The position numbers and the translations under genes were made by a program. A model generated the notes under the pieces. It saw only the letters and a list, made by a program, of their open reading frames with translations, was not told the DNA's origin and ran no database searches. From assembly GCA_002500505.1 (NCBI GenBank), contig DLRM01000028.1, positions 11,346-75,345 on the forward strand: a stretch of DNA of 64,000 bases, read 5' to 3'. This document shows positions 35,821-44,933 of the stretch, piece after piece. This stretch comes from Planctomycetes bacterium UBA7888 (GTDB lineage: Bacteria > Planctomycetota > UBA1135). How positions within the stretch are numbered: position 1 is the first letter of the stretch; every line of letters starts with the position of its first letter.

Positions 35821-38006
35821 CCGATTTCTCTGGATATCCTCTCCCCGACAACTGCCCCGAAGCCGGGGAATGTATTCGCGTCGAGCGCCCCGAACCCGGC
35901 CTCGCAGTCGTTATTTTGGATCCCCCTCACCGCTCGCTAGCGGTTTTGGATGCACCCTTAATCCGCGATTTAGATGCCGTTGTCGAGGACTTAGAGCAAG
36001 ACACATCCCTCAACGGAATCGTACTGACGGGCCGCGCTCCGGGCCAGTTTGCTGCAGGTGCGGACATTGACGCCATTGCCCAGCTCACCGACCCAAAAGT
36101 GATTGAAAAAATGGTCTTGGCCGTACACGAACTTTTTAATCGTATTGAAGATTTGAAGCCGCGCACAGTCGCCGCCATTTCTGGCCCCGTCCCTGGTGGT
36201 GCTTTTGAAATATCTTTGGCCTGCGATTTGATTGTTGCGTCGGATGACGACAAAACACGCATTGGTTTGCCGGAAACTCAACTGGGAATTCTTCCAGGCT
36301 GGGGCGGCTCCCACCGCCTTCCAAAGCGGATTGGCCTACCACTTTCACTCGATGCCATCTTGACTGGCCGTTTGTTCAAAGCTCGCGTGGCTTGGAAACG
36401 CGGGATGGTGGACCGCATTGCCAAACCTGAGTATTTGCTCGAAGTGGCGAAAGACATTGCCATGGGTCGCAAAAAGCTCCAGCGCAAACATCGCGGATGG
36501 AAGGCTTGGGCGATGGACAAAAATCCGTTAATGGCAAAGTTCATTGCAAGCCAAGCGCGCAAAACCATCATGAAGAAAACACGCGGGAAGTACCCCGCCG
36601 TTCTCCGAGCGTTGGACATGGTGATTGCGGCCCCATCAGAAAGCCGCGAGTCCGGCGCTCGCAAAGAGGCCATCGCAATTGCTGAATTAGCTTCAGGTCC
36701 TGTTTGCAAAGCTCTTGTTTCTATTTTCAAAGGCTCTGAAGCCGCAAAGAAATTAGGGAAAGGTCCAGATGGTTGGAAGCCTTCCCGCATTGAACACGGG
36801 GCTGTCATTGGCGGCGGAATCATGGGCGGAGGCATTGCAAGCGCCATGGCTGACCGCGGGATTTGGACCCGCATTTGCGACCTATCTGCTGACGCATTAG
36901 ATGCCGCAGTGATGGACCACCGCAAAGATATTGACAAACGCAAAAGGCGCCGACGTATTCGCCAACACCAGGCAAATGAAGCTCTCGACCACTTGGACAT
37001 GACTTTAGATTCCAACACTCTGGGCAAATCTCAAGTTGTCATCGAAGCTGTCGCCGAAGTCCTTCCTGTCAAACAAAAGGTTCTTGGTGGGCTTGCGGAA
37101 ATTGTGTCAAGCGACTGCATCATTGCAACGAACACTTCCTCCTTAAGCGTAACCGCGATAGCTAATGACATCCCAAACCCGGAGCGCGTGGTGGGAATGC
37201 ACTTTTTTAATCCGGTCAAGCGAATGCCTCTTGTTGAGGTCATTCGCGGAGAGAAGACTTCAGATGAAGTCGTATCCGCGACCTGTGCCCTTGCCCTGCG
37301 ACTTGGGAAAACACCTGTTGTCGTTAAAGATGTTGCCGGGTTCCAGGTCAATCGCCTCTTGGCCCCCTACCTTGACGAAGCTATGCGCCTGTTCGTTGCT
37401 GGCGCAGATCCGTCCCGCATGGACCGACTCATGCTGGACTTTGGCATGCCGATGGGCCCATTCACTCTGATAGATGAAGTGGGCTTTGATATCGCTCTTC
37501 ACACGGGGACCTCTTTGCACGAAGCTTACGGCACACGCTTTACTCCTTGCCCCGCCATGAATGATGGGCTTGGTGAAAACAGGCTTGGCAAGAAAACAGG
37601 AAAAGGCTTCTATGTGCACCCCAAAGGCAAGAAAGCGAAGCCAAGCCTGGCAACGGATCTAGCCAAGTTCCAAACAGAGACCTGGGCGAACAAACTCAAC
37701 AACGCGGAGCTTGTGGACCGCATGGTCCTCTCCATGGTGGGTGAAGCCGCCCGCTGCCTGGAAGAGGGCGTGACAGAAAATGCTCAAATGTTGGACCTCG
37801 CCACTGTCTTTGGAACTGGATTCGCTCCTTTCCACGGCGGAGTTCTTGGCTACGCAGACTCCGTCGGAACCACCGAAGTCGTAAAAAGACTCAACATTAT
37901 TGCAGCTTCGCCTGAGATGACCGACCGTGAAGGCGGAGTCGAAAAATTCACCCCCGCAAAAATCCTGATTGACCTCGCCGCTTCGGGCGGAAAATTTAGG
38001 GTATAA
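35817..38006 (+). CDS. fadJ: Multifunctional enoyl-CoA hydratase/3-hydroxyacyl-CoA dehydrogenase
   Basis: A 729-residue two-domain enzyme. Residues about 1-290 are a crotonase domain (APGQFAAGADIDAIAQL, PVPGGAFEISLACDLIVAS, LPETQLGILPGWGGSHRLP). From about residue 328 comes the dehydrogenase domain with the NAD loop GGGIMGGGIASAMA, NTSSLSVTAIA and MHFFNPVKRMPLVEVI. It carries out hydration and oxidation of enoyl-CoA. The length matches FadJ (714) and FadB (729). ATG 35817 overlaps the thiolase stop. An upstream ATG at 35769 would only extend into that gene. Confidence 0.92.
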   Translation: MTDFSGYPLPDNCPEAGECIRVERPEPGLAVVILDPPHRSLAVLDAPLIRDLDAVVEDLEQDTSLNGIVLTGRAPGQFAAGADIDAIAQLTDPKVIEKMVLAVHELFNRIEDLKPRTVAAISGPVPGGAFEISLACDLIVASDDDKTRIGLPETQLGILPGWGGSHRLPKRIGLPLSLDAILTGRLFKARVAWKRGMVDRIAKPEYLLEVAKDIAMGRKKLQRKHRGWKAWAMDKNPLMAKFIASQARKTIMKKTRGKYPAVLRALDMVIAAPSESRESGARKEAIAIAELASGPVCKALVSIFKGSEAAKKLGKGPDGWKPSRIEHGAVIGGGIMGGGIASAMADRGIWTRICDLSADALDAAVMDHRKDIDKRKRRRRIRQHQANEALDHLDMTLDSNTLGKSQVVIEAVAEVLPVKQKVLGGLAEIVSSDCIIATNTSSLSVTAIANDIPNPERVVGMHFFNPVKRMPLVEVIRGEKTSDEVVSATCALALRLGKTPVVVKDVAGFQVNRLLAPYLDEAMRLFVAGADPSRMDRLMLDFGMPMGPFTLIDEVGFDIALHTGTSLHEAYGTRFTPCPAMNDGLGENRLGKKTGKGFYVHPKGKKAKPSLATDLAKFQTETWANKLNNAELVDRMVLSMVGEAARCLEEGVTENAQMLDLATVFGTGFAPFHGGVLGYADSVGTTEVVKRLNIIAASPEMTDREGGVEKFTPAKILIDLAASGGKFRV

Positions 38007-38013
38007 GGACACC

Positions 38014-38112
38014 ATGAAACTCGATGTTCGCGCGATGGCCTTGACTCTCGGCATCCTTGGCGGCGCAGTCGTTGCCTGGCTGTACAACCGAATCGCTTCG
38101 GGCCACTCTTGA
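38014..38112 (+). CDS. 32-residue single-span membrane protein
   Basis: MKLDVRAMALTLGILGGAVV continues AWLYNRIASGHS and stops at 38110-38112. An AAGGA Shine-Dalgarno lies four bases before the ATG, unusual for this window where most starts lack one. The N-terminus resembles, from memory, small holin-annotated membrane proteins beginning MKLDVKAFALT, which are usually longer. It fills the gap between fadJ and the hydroxyglutarate oxidase, so it is probably in their operon. Function unknown. Confidence 0.5.
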   Translation: MKLDVRAMALTLGILGGAVVAWLYNRIASGHS

Positions 38113-38122
38113 GGACTGCTTG

Positions 38123-39316
38123 ATGGAAAAAACCGACCTTGTTCTGGTCGGCGGAGGGATTGTTGGACTCGCTTGCGCACGAGCCTACTTAGAACTTTTT
38201 CCGACCTCGACGGTGGCTGTTCTTGAAAAAGAACCGGAGGTCGGGCTACACCAAAGCGGGCGAAACTCAAATGTGCTCCACTCTGGTCTCTATTACAAGC
38301 CAGGCTCTTATAAAGCGAAGTTGTGCCGCAAGGGAGCCTTGGCAATGAAGGAGTTCTGCCAAGGTGAAAACCTCCCCTATCTTGAATGCGGGAAGGTGGT
38401 TGTTGCTACCAAAGCGAGTGAACTTTCTCGTTTGCACGACCTTCATGAGCGAGCTTTAACAAATGGAGTGAATTGCCGACTTATTGAAAAAGCCGAGCTC
38501 AAGGAAATTGAACCGCAAGCAACCGGGTTGAAGGCTCTTCATGTTCCGGAAGCTGCTGTTGTGGACTACAAAGAAGTTTGCAATGAACTTGCGAGACAAT
38601 TGCAATCACAAGGTGCCCAAATTTTCCTTGGTACTGCAGTGAAAGATATACAGTCCGAACCCGACTCAATTGTTTTTGATACAGAAATCGGTCCAATCAA
38701 GGCAAAACAAGGAATCAACTGTGCTGGCCTTTACTCTGACAAGATTGCAGCCATGTGCGGTCTGAAGCCAAAGGCCCGCGTGATTCCTTTTCGGGGTGAA
38801 TACTTCGCTTTAAGCTCCAAAGCAGAGGGCATGATTCGCGGAATGATTTATCCCACTCCCAATCCGCGCTTCCCATTCCTAGGAGTTCATTTCACGCCCA
38901 CTGCAATGGGTGGAGCCGAGTGTGGCCCCAACGCCGTTCCAGCACTCGCGCGAGAGGGCTACAGATGGCGGGACATCCACCTACGAGAATGCGCCCACAT
39001 CCTTTCATGGCCTGGGACCTGGGCACTTCTAGCCCGCTATGGGCCAACTGCTCTGGCAGAAGTTGCTCGATCACTATCAAAATCAGCGTTCACCAAAGCC
39101 CTTCAAAAACTAGTCCCCGCTATTCAAAAGGGCGACCTTCTATTACATCCATCCGGAGTACGTGCCCAAACCGTACTCCGCAACGGCACCCTTGTGGATG
39201 ATTTCATGTGGATGCGCTCCAACCGCATGCTCCATGTGCTGAACGCTCCATCGCCAGCCGCAACTGCGTCCCTGGCAATAGGGCGTTTCGTTATTCAGAA
39301 AGTTTGTTCGACCTAG
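38123..39316 (+). CDS. lhgO: L-2-hydroxyglutarate oxidase
   Basis: A 397-residue FAD-dependent oxidoreductase of the DAO fold. The FAD loop is VLVGGGIVGLACARAYLE near the N-terminus. QSGRNSNVLHSGLYYKPGS and FRGEYFALSSKAEGMIRG (in two parts) are typical of LhgO/YgaF, as are GVHFTPTAMGGAECGPNAV and the final substrate loop. It oxidises L-2-hydroxyglutarate to 2-oxoglutarate and passes electrons to the quinone pool. ATG 38123 is chosen; the frame extends to 38057 through the small ORF. It shares CTAG with the stop of the convergent metalloprotease gene. Confidence 0.87.
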   Translation: MEKTDLVLVGGGIVGLACARAYLELFPTSTVAVLEKEPEVGLHQSGRNSNVLHSGLYYKPGSYKAKLCRKGALAMKEFCQGENLPYLECGKVVVATKASELSRLHDLHERALTNGVNCRLIEKAELKEIEPQATGLKALHVPEAAVVDYKEVCNELARQLQSQGAQIFLGTAVKDIQSEPDSIVFDTEIGPIKAKQGINCAGLYSDKIAAMCGLKPKARVIPFRGEYFALSSKAEGMIRGMIYPTPNPRFPFLGVHFTPTAMGGAECGPNAVPALAREGYRWRDIHLRECAHILSWPGTWALLARYGPTALAEVARSLSKSAFTKALQKLVPAIQKGDLLLHPSGVRAQTVLRNGTLVDDFMWMRSNRMLHVLNAPSPAATASLAIGRFVIQKVCST

Positions 39317-40911
39317 AAGGTGTAGGTGACGAGATTGCTTATCGTGCAAACATTGGTGTCTGCAGATTGAAGATAAATCGTTCGACCGGCGACTGAGCCT
39401 GGAACGACCCCCAGGAATTCGCCGTAACCATTTTGATCCAAGGAAATGCTACCGGCTAGACGGGCACCCTTTATGTCCAGAGTCAAACCAGAACAACCTG
39501 GGACAGAGGTCGTCCCATTGTTATTGAAGCTGAAAAGGAAGAATGCTGAACCGTTGGCCTCGCCATTCTTGATGCTCACTTTGTTGTAACGACCAGCAAT
39601 ACCCGGTGATGGAGCACTCAAGGTCATTGATGGGCCCGTGCCACATCCATCCACGGCACATGCTGCACTATTATTTCGGTACTGATTAATGCTCGAAATG
39701 CTTTGAGAGCCAAATTTGCTCACATTTCCAGAGCAACCGCCCATTCCGGGGCACATGATGTGGCAGCCGGAGCATCCCGAAGAACTCGAACAACAATGGT
39801 CAGCGCCCCAAGTGTGGCCCAGTTCGTGAGCCGACAAAGCAATGCGCCTTGACCAATTTGAGGTGTAACGAGACTGAACCATGGAGTAGTGAATTCCACT
39901 TTTACAAACCACGCCTAAGTAGGCGATACCAATGGTCGACCCACTGACGCTTCGGCCAGTGAAAAGCTGGACGACATCACGAGCGATATGAGTTTGGTTT
40001 GCATTCCACTCAGCTTGCACTTGGTTCAGCAAAGTGCTTGCATTGTTTGATGTATAAGGATCGCTGGCGCTGGACGTTCTCACCACAACGGATGAAATTC
40101 TCCAGCAAACACTGACGTCGCGCTGATAAATAACTTCGACATCGTTAATAATGTCCTCAATATCCTGAACGGTATTCGATGTGGAATTGCCATTCTTCTT
40201 ATAAAACTCGTAGTCGGCATCACAACCAATGGCTACCGTCTTGTCAGCGGAACGACCTGCTCCTCCGCCGGAACCATTAAAGGCGCCAGGGGCAGGAGAA
40301 ATCCCAAATGGAGTCCCCCACGAGTTGATAGATCCTGGGGAATTGGGGGCATGCGCACCCGGCCCGGAAGGACTTACTCCAGTAGCATGAGGAATCTCAG
40401 AACCTTCTGCTATCAAAGGTTCCGCCATGACCCATTGGTTATCGGGTACTAACTCAGCAGTGTCATAAACCACATGCAAGTTGCTTGCGGCACCCTCTTC
40501 AAGTTCAGAAAGAGGCTGAATAACCCGCATGCCATTGCCAGCGCCCAAGAAAATGCTAGCGCGAAGTTGGCCATTGTGAAGGTTCGCACTCACCTGACTG
40601 TCTGGAATCCCCGCAACGAAACCTCGGTAAGTCGAAATGGCTGGAGCTGCCACGGCCCGAAGGGTTCCATCAGCGCCCTGCTCCCAAACGGTGAAATTGT
40701 CAGCGCGCACCGAGTAAGGATGCAATACAAGCTCGGTATCAAAAACATCATCCAAAACAACAGAGACTTGGAAATCCTCACCCGAAGTGGCGGGAAGCTC
40801 TAAAGACTGAACGCTCCAAGAAAAGAATTGTTCGTCAAGATTGGTTCCAGTTTCGTCCACGCCGTGGATGGAGCCGAGGAAAAGGGGAAAAAGAGTCAGA
40901 AGTGAAAGCAT
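39313..40911 (-). CDS. Secreted zinc metalloprotease, reprolysin/M12-like
   Basis: A 532-residue exported protein (signal MLSLLTLFPLFLGS). Residues about 20-190 form a propeptide. The catalytic domain has HELGHTWGADH near residue 361, the HExxHxxGxxH zinc site of metzincins. A Cys-rich insert (CCSSSSGCSGC) follows, then HIMCPGMGGC, which supplies the Met-turn. The last 100 residues are a beta-rich module (SPGIAGRYNKVSIKNG) resembling a C-terminal module common in planctomycete secreted proteins. The frame is open further up, but ATG 40911 gives the signal peptide. It diverges from the HAF-repeat gene across 140 bases that hold an 18-base inverted repeat. Confidence 0.82.
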   Translation of the reverse strand: MLSLLTLFPLFLGSIHGVDETGTNLDEQFFSWSVQSLELPATSGEDFQVSVVLDDVFDTELVLHPYSVRADNFTVWEQGADGTLRAVAAPAISTYRGFVAGIPDSQVSANLHNGQLRASIFLGAGNGMRVIQPLSELEEGAASNLHVVYDTAELVPDNQWVMAEPLIAEGSEIPHATGVSPSGPGAHAPNSPGSINSWGTPFGISPAPGAFNGSGGGAGRSADKTVAIGCDADYEFYKKNGNSTSNTVQDIEDIINDVEVIYQRDVSVCWRISSVVVRTSSASDPYTSNNASTLLNQVQAEWNANQTHIARDVVQLFTGRSVSGSTIGIAYLGVVCKSGIHYSMVQSRYTSNWSRRIALSAHELGHTWGADHCCSSSSGCSGCHIMCPGMGGCSGNVSKFGSQSISSINQYRNNSAACAVDGCGTGPSMTLSAPSPGIAGRYNKVSIKNGEANGSAFFLFSFNNNGTTSVPGCSGLTLDIKGARLAGSISLDQNGYGEFLGVVPGSVAGRTIYLQSADTNVCTISNLVTYTF

Positions 40912-40975
40912 GGGGAGTGATTTTGGGGGAAGAGGCGAGCACCTACAAGGATACCTCACTTTAGGACGGTTGTGT

Positions 40976-40993
40976 CTTGGGAATGTTCCCAAG
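40976..40993. promoter_or_regulatory. 18-base inverted repeat in a divergent promoter region
   Basis: CTTGGGAA-TG-TTCCCAAG, perfect eight-base arms around two bases, lies between the metalloprotease gene (start 40911) and the HAF-repeat gene (start 41052). It has the size and symmetry of a dimeric regulator site. No regulator gene adjoins. Confidence 0.5.
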
Positions 40994-41051
40994 CTTTTGT
41001 CCGCCACTGCAGATTTACCGGCATTCGTCTATCATTGGAAAAGGCTCATCC

Positions 41052-42446
41052 ATGCGCATGTCATTCCCTACCCTTCCCCTCCTTTTGGCCTTTTTGGCTG
41101 CGATGTGCCCCATTTCTGCCCAAACAAGCTACGAAGTGGACCATTTAGGGGCCTTTGGGGGCTCCAAGAGCTTCCCCACCGACATCAACGACGCTGGAAT
41201 CGTGGTGGGCTATACCGAGCATATTTATCCCCTCGGATCGCAATTCACCTCCTGGCAGTGGGTAAATGGTGCTGCGTTTGACATCCCTACCCTGGGTGGC
41301 ATTAACAGCTTCGTTTATGGCCTCAACAACTCGCAAGAAGTATGCGGGCTGGTGGACTGGGGCCAAGACCCTAGCGGCTCTTGGGAAGCTGGCCTCTTCC
41401 CTGTTCAATCGGATCTTTGGCTGGACACTCCCACAAATCAACTTTCAGGAATTTGGGGCTCCTTTGGCCGCCCCTCTGATGTAAACGACGCCGGCGTCAT
41501 CGTGGGCGTTGCCGCCAGCGCCGATGTCAGTGGAATGGTTCATGAGTTCCACGGTGTGATTTGGGACCACGGAACCGTGACCGAATTGCCCACCTTGGGT
41601 GGTGACTACTCAGCCGCAAGTGATATCAACAATGTAGGTCAAGTCGCTGTAAGCGCTAAAGACGCAGGCGGAATGATTCGTGCCGCCATTTGGGAAAACG
41701 GTGTCTATCGACAACTCCCTGACTTTGGTTACGGTGCTGGTTTACGCGCCATTAACGATAACGGTGTTGCTGTCGGCTTTGCGATAGACGCAAATGGCTA
41801 CTCCCGCGCTGCAATGTGGGACCACGTAGGCATCCATGACCTTGGCACTTTGGGTGGTGGCCTTGAAAGTTGGGCAAACGATATCAACACTGACGGCATC
41901 ATCGTTGGACAATCCGGATGGACTTCGGGTGGAGGCACTGGCTCCCACGCTTTTGTCATTGAACATGGAGTCATGCATGATTTGAATAACCTACCTACCG
42001 GCACGCACAACTTTGCAGTGATGACAAACGCTCCTGCGATTAATTCTGCAGGTCAGATTGTTGGATTTGGCGAAACAACCGGCGGATACATCCGAGGCTG
42101 GATTGCCGATCCTTTAAAGCTACGCTTGTTTGGTCCCGAGGCCGCTGTTGCGCCGAGCCAAAATGGTGGCCTCGAGATTCAGTGTGAAGGTGCCACTCCA
42201 AATGGCCTGCTTTACGCTTTCTGGGGAACTCATTCCGGCCACTCCGCCCATCACGGCACTGATGTGGGAATTTCAAACCCTCGCGCCCTTGGCGTGATGA
42301 CCGCTGACGCCCTTGGCCACGCCGAACTGGGCCAGCTTCAAGTTCCAGCAAGCGCTGCGGGATACCGAATCATCCTCCAGATTGTCGATGCCTCCCCCGC
42401 CGGCTCTACCCCAAGCAACCGCATCACACTAATTTTTAGGCCATAG
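41052..42446 (+). CDS. Exported HAF-repeat protein
   Basis: A 464-residue secreted protein (signal PLLLAFLAAMCPISA). It consists of about six repeats of the HAF type, with units such as DLGTLGGGLESWANDINTDG and GVAVGF. Each pairs an INDxGxVVG turn with a LGTLGG strand, making a likely beta-propeller of about 330 residues. The last 90 residues (LRLFGPEAAVAPSQNGGLEI ...) resemble the C-terminal module of the divergent metalloprotease. Function is unknown; such proteins are exported and probably bind partners or substrates. ATG 41052 is chosen for the signal peptide. Confidence 0.75.
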   Translation: MRMSFPTLPLLLAFLAAMCPISAQTSYEVDHLGAFGGSKSFPTDINDAGIVVGYTEHIYPLGSQFTSWQWVNGAAFDIPTLGGINSFVYGLNNSQEVCGLVDWGQDPSGSWEAGLFPVQSDLWLDTPTNQLSGIWGSFGRPSDVNDAGVIVGVAASADVSGMVHEFHGVIWDHGTVTELPTLGGDYSAASDINNVGQVAVSAKDAGGMIRAAIWENGVYRQLPDFGYGAGLRAINDNGVAVGFAIDANGYSRAAMWDHVGIHDLGTLGGGLESWANDINTDGIIVGQSGWTSGGGTGSHAFVIEHGVMHDLNNLPTGTHNFAVMTNAPAINSAGQIVGFGETTGGYIRGWIADPLKLRLFGPEAAVAPSQNGGLEIQCEGATPNGLLYAFWGTHSGHSAHHGTDVGISNPRALGVMTADALGHAELGQLQVPASAAGYRIILQIVDASPAGSTPSNRITLIFRP

Positions 42447-42463
42447 CCTGAGCAAGCTTACTT

Positions 42464-42469
42464 TAGAAT
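42464..42469 (+). promoter_or_regulatory. TANNNT box before plsC-like gene
   Basis: TAGAAT lies six bases before GTG 42476, supporting that GTG. Confidence 0.5.
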
Positions 42470-42475
42470 TCCAGG

Positions 42476-43210
42476 GTGCCCGCTAAGCCTCACGCATTCC
42501 CTCTCCGAGGGGTTCTCGCTCTCCCCTTTGTGCTGTTATGGGCCTTTGGATATGTGGGCTTTGTTTTGGGAATGTTTTTTGTCGCACCAAAACTAGCTCA
42601 AAAGAACAAAGACCAATACATTCGCTGCTGGGGCATTGGGATTCTCAAAATATTGGGGGTGCACCTAGAAATTCAAGGTAAAGAAAATCTTGTTTCTGGA
42701 ACCGCTCTTTACATGCCAAACCATGTCAGTGTTCTAGATCTGGGATTGTGGTCTGCGAGTTGGCCGGGCAATGCTGTCGTTCTATACAAAAACGAATTTG
42801 ACAAGATTCCCTTTTTGGGAAGAACCTTGCGGCAACTTCAAATGATTCCAATTGACCGCAGGAATCGTGAAAATGCAATGAAGTCTCTTGAGAGAGCTGC
42901 CGAATGCGCTCACAAAAAAGGGCAGAGCATTTGGATTGCTCCTGAGGGTACGCGTTCTAAAAACGGGCGAGTCCTGCCTTTCAAAAAAGGCCCTTTCCAC
43001 TTGGCAGTTGCCGTGGGCGCCCCCATTGTGCCGTGTATCTTTTGCGGAGTAACCGATATCGTCCCAAACGGGTCTTGGCTTGCGCGACCTGGAAAAGTCA
43101 CCGCAAAATTTCTCAGTCCGATTCAAACAAAAAGCTGGTCTACTGAATCACTCGATGAGCATATCACCGAAATCCGTAAGGTGTTCCTAAGCCACCTGCC
43201 CGATTCTTAA
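42476..43210 (+). CDS. plsC: 1-acyl-sn-glycerol-3-phosphate acyltransferase family protein
   Basis: A 244-residue membrane-bound acyltransferase. A hydrophobic N-terminal segment (VLALPFVLLWAFGYVGFVLG) precedes the catalytic motif PNHVSVLDLG (HX4D) near residue 80, and APEGTRSKNGRVLPFKKG near residue 155 is the substrate-binding motif. It should acylate lysophosphatidic acid to phosphatidic acid, though other lyso-lipids are possible. The gene starts at GTG 42476. It is convergent with the CHAT gene, 16 bases between stops. Confidence 0.85.
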   Translation: MPAKPHAFPLRGVLALPFVLLWAFGYVGFVLGMFFVAPKLAQKNKDQYIRCWGIGILKILGVHLEIQGKENLVSGTALYMPNHVSVLDLGLWSASWPGNAVVLYKNEFDKIPFLGRTLRQLQMIPIDRRNRENAMKSLERAAECAHKKGQSIWIAPEGTRSKNGRVLPFKKGPFHLAVAVGAPIVPCIFCGVTDIVPNGSWLARPGKVTAKFLSPIQTKSWSTESLDEHITEIRKVFLSHLPDS

Positions 43211-43226
43211 TAGTAGGGGGAAGCGC

Positions 43227-44825
43227 TTAGCGCCATTCACCAGCAAGCACGAATGCGCCCCAGGTACTAGGCCATCCATCCGTCCCATTGTCTCGCCAAT
43301 GGTTCAGCATGCTCAATTGAGCATTCCGCAAAGCTTCACTGCGACCCTGCTTTTTGACCCACATGTTTTCATAAAACGACTTCATTAACTCAGCAGTGCT
43401 TTCATCTCCGACCTTCCACATACTCGAAATGACAGAATCAGCGCCAGCAATTGTAAAAGCACGGCGGAGGCTCTGGAGTCCTTCGCCAGCTTGAACACTT
43501 CCCAAAGCAGTCTCACAGGCGGACAAAACGACCATATAGCAATCATGAAGATCGAGGTAAGAGACTTCTTCAGCAGTCAGCAGACCATCATCCTGACCTT
43601 CTTCCTGCTCTTCGTTTGCATTAGCGCACACTAAGCCAGCAGAGAGGCCTGGGAGCTGATTATCCAATTCAGGAGGGTTAAAGAAGCCATGCGTTGCGAT
43701 ATGGATAAAGTTGTATCTTGGCAACTCTTCTTTAAGTCTCGTTTCAGTGGCACGTTCCTCACTAAGTATTCCACGCGGCACATCCTCACCCGAGGTAAAC
43801 GCATGCATTCCAGCTATCACGCGCGCCTCGACCTTAGTTGCCTCCAAAGGAATCCATGCTGTATCCATCGCAGCGCGCAAGTCTATATTTCTTGCCATCG
43901 CAAGATAATCTTGCTCCTTGGTCGATTCCAGTGCACGTGGTTTCTTCCCGTAATCCACATTCCCAACTGCAAGAAGACTTCCATCAGAAACTGTCACTTC
44001 TTTGGGCCACTTCACGTGAGCGGTCGGGTCTTCCAGGTAAATAAAATCGTGGCGTTCAAGAAGATATGTCCCTTCTTCGTCTTGCAAAACGGCAAAAGGG
44101 AGCTTTCCTAGAAAACCGTCAGGACAAAGTAGAATTTGTTCTCTTCCAGTTAAATCTTCTTTAAGCGGCTTCCAAATTTTTTCGTATAGCTTCGCATTAA
44201 AATCGGGAGCATCCTCCATCGAAAGTCCTTCTGCGCCTCGACGGGAAATCAGGTCTGACAAAAACGCCTCAGACATTTCTTTCACCTCATCCGCCTCGCC
44301 TAAATAGTGGAGCCGGATTTCGCCTTCAGTGTTTGCGGTCCAAGCAAACAAATGGTCATTGACGTAGTAGTCCACCATGGCTGCCCCCTCAGGGATGGCA
44401 GCAATAAGGGTTTCAAAATTAGGGGTCGCCATAATGGCATCTAGCCCAAGAGAGCGGTTCAGTGCTCGTTCATTCTCTTGCCTCTCTTTTCGTAAAGCGA
44501 CCAATTGCTCTTCAAAATCTTCTGGGCGTTTCGAGGCAGGCAAGTTCACTAAAGTAGACAGTGATTTGCTCGCAATCTGAACTGCTCCCATCAACTTGTT
44601 TTGCTCAGGGGTGCGCTCCTTCGATAAAACCAGCGTGCTCGCTGCCTGGATTCGAGTTGCCTGTCCCTTCCAGGCTGCACAAAGGGTAAAGTCTTCTCGC
44701 AAGTCCAATTCGGGGGACTGTGTGTTCACTAAAGAAGGCGTGGTTCCTCCAGAAGCCTCCTGGGCCGGCAATATTGCTGCAAAAGAAAGGACAGAAAGTA
44801 GGGCAATGAAACGAGCATGAATCAT
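43227..44825 (-). CDS. Exported CHAT-domain protease-like protein
   Basis: A 532-residue protein with a signal peptide (FIALLSVLSFAAILPAQ). A helical region fills residues about 40-150, and a caspase-like CHAT domain the C-terminal 370 or so. The catalytic pair is visible as His in FIHIATHGFFN near residue 376 and Cys in VVLSACETALG near residue 436. AGADSVISSMWKVGDEST follows as in active members. Most CHAT proteins are cytosolic and partner TPR, STAND or gasdermin modules. Export is less usual and no gasdermin is nearby. TAAGCT six bases before the ATG supports this start. Confidence 0.82.
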   Translation of the reverse strand: MIHARFIALLSVLSFAAILPAQEASGGTTPSLVNTQSPELDLREDFTLCAAWKGQATRIQAASTLVLSKERTPEQNKLMGAVQIASKSLSTLVNLPASKRPEDFEEQLVALRKERQENERALNRSLGLDAIMATPNFETLIAAIPEGAAMVDYYVNDHLFAWTANTEGEIRLHYLGEADEVKEMSEAFLSDLISRRGAEGLSMEDAPDFNAKLYEKIWKPLKEDLTGREQILLCPDGFLGKLPFAVLQDEEGTYLLERHDFIYLEDPTAHVKWPKEVTVSDGSLLAVGNVDYGKKPRALESTKEQDYLAMARNIDLRAAMDTAWIPLEATKVEARVIAGMHAFTSGEDVPRGILSEERATETRLKEELPRYNFIHIATHGFFNPPELDNQLPGLSAGLVCANANEEQEEGQDDGLLTAEEVSYLDLHDCYMVVLSACETALGSVQAGEGLQSLRRAFTIAGADSVISSMWKVGDESTAELMKSFYENMWVKKQGRSEALRNAQLSMLNHWRDNGTDGWPSTWGAFVLAGEWR

Positions 44826-44831
44826 GCCTAC

Positions 44832-44837
44832 AGCTTA
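44832..44837 (-). promoter_or_regulatory. TANNNT box before the CHAT gene
   Basis: Minus-strand TAAGCT, six bases before ATG 44825. Confidence 0.45.
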
Positions 44838-44933
44838 GCCTTCTCCTCCACGACTAGGGCAAGGAAATACTACTTATAACAAGCCAAATCGGGCAACACT
44901 TCTGAATCCTGGGATAAAGGTTGGTTTGGCCCT

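Noticed and set aside
36278..37027. Long antisense ORF (249 codons) inside the fadJ gene
   Set aside because: It mirrors a strongly conserved enzyme frame, has low-complexity Met/Arg/Ser-rich composition, no signal or motif, and no promoter-like box.
44826..44933. Terminator between the SDR and CHAT genes
   Set aside because: Only a six-base GCCAAA/TTTGGC pair with a loop near 40 bases could be formed, and no T-run follows.
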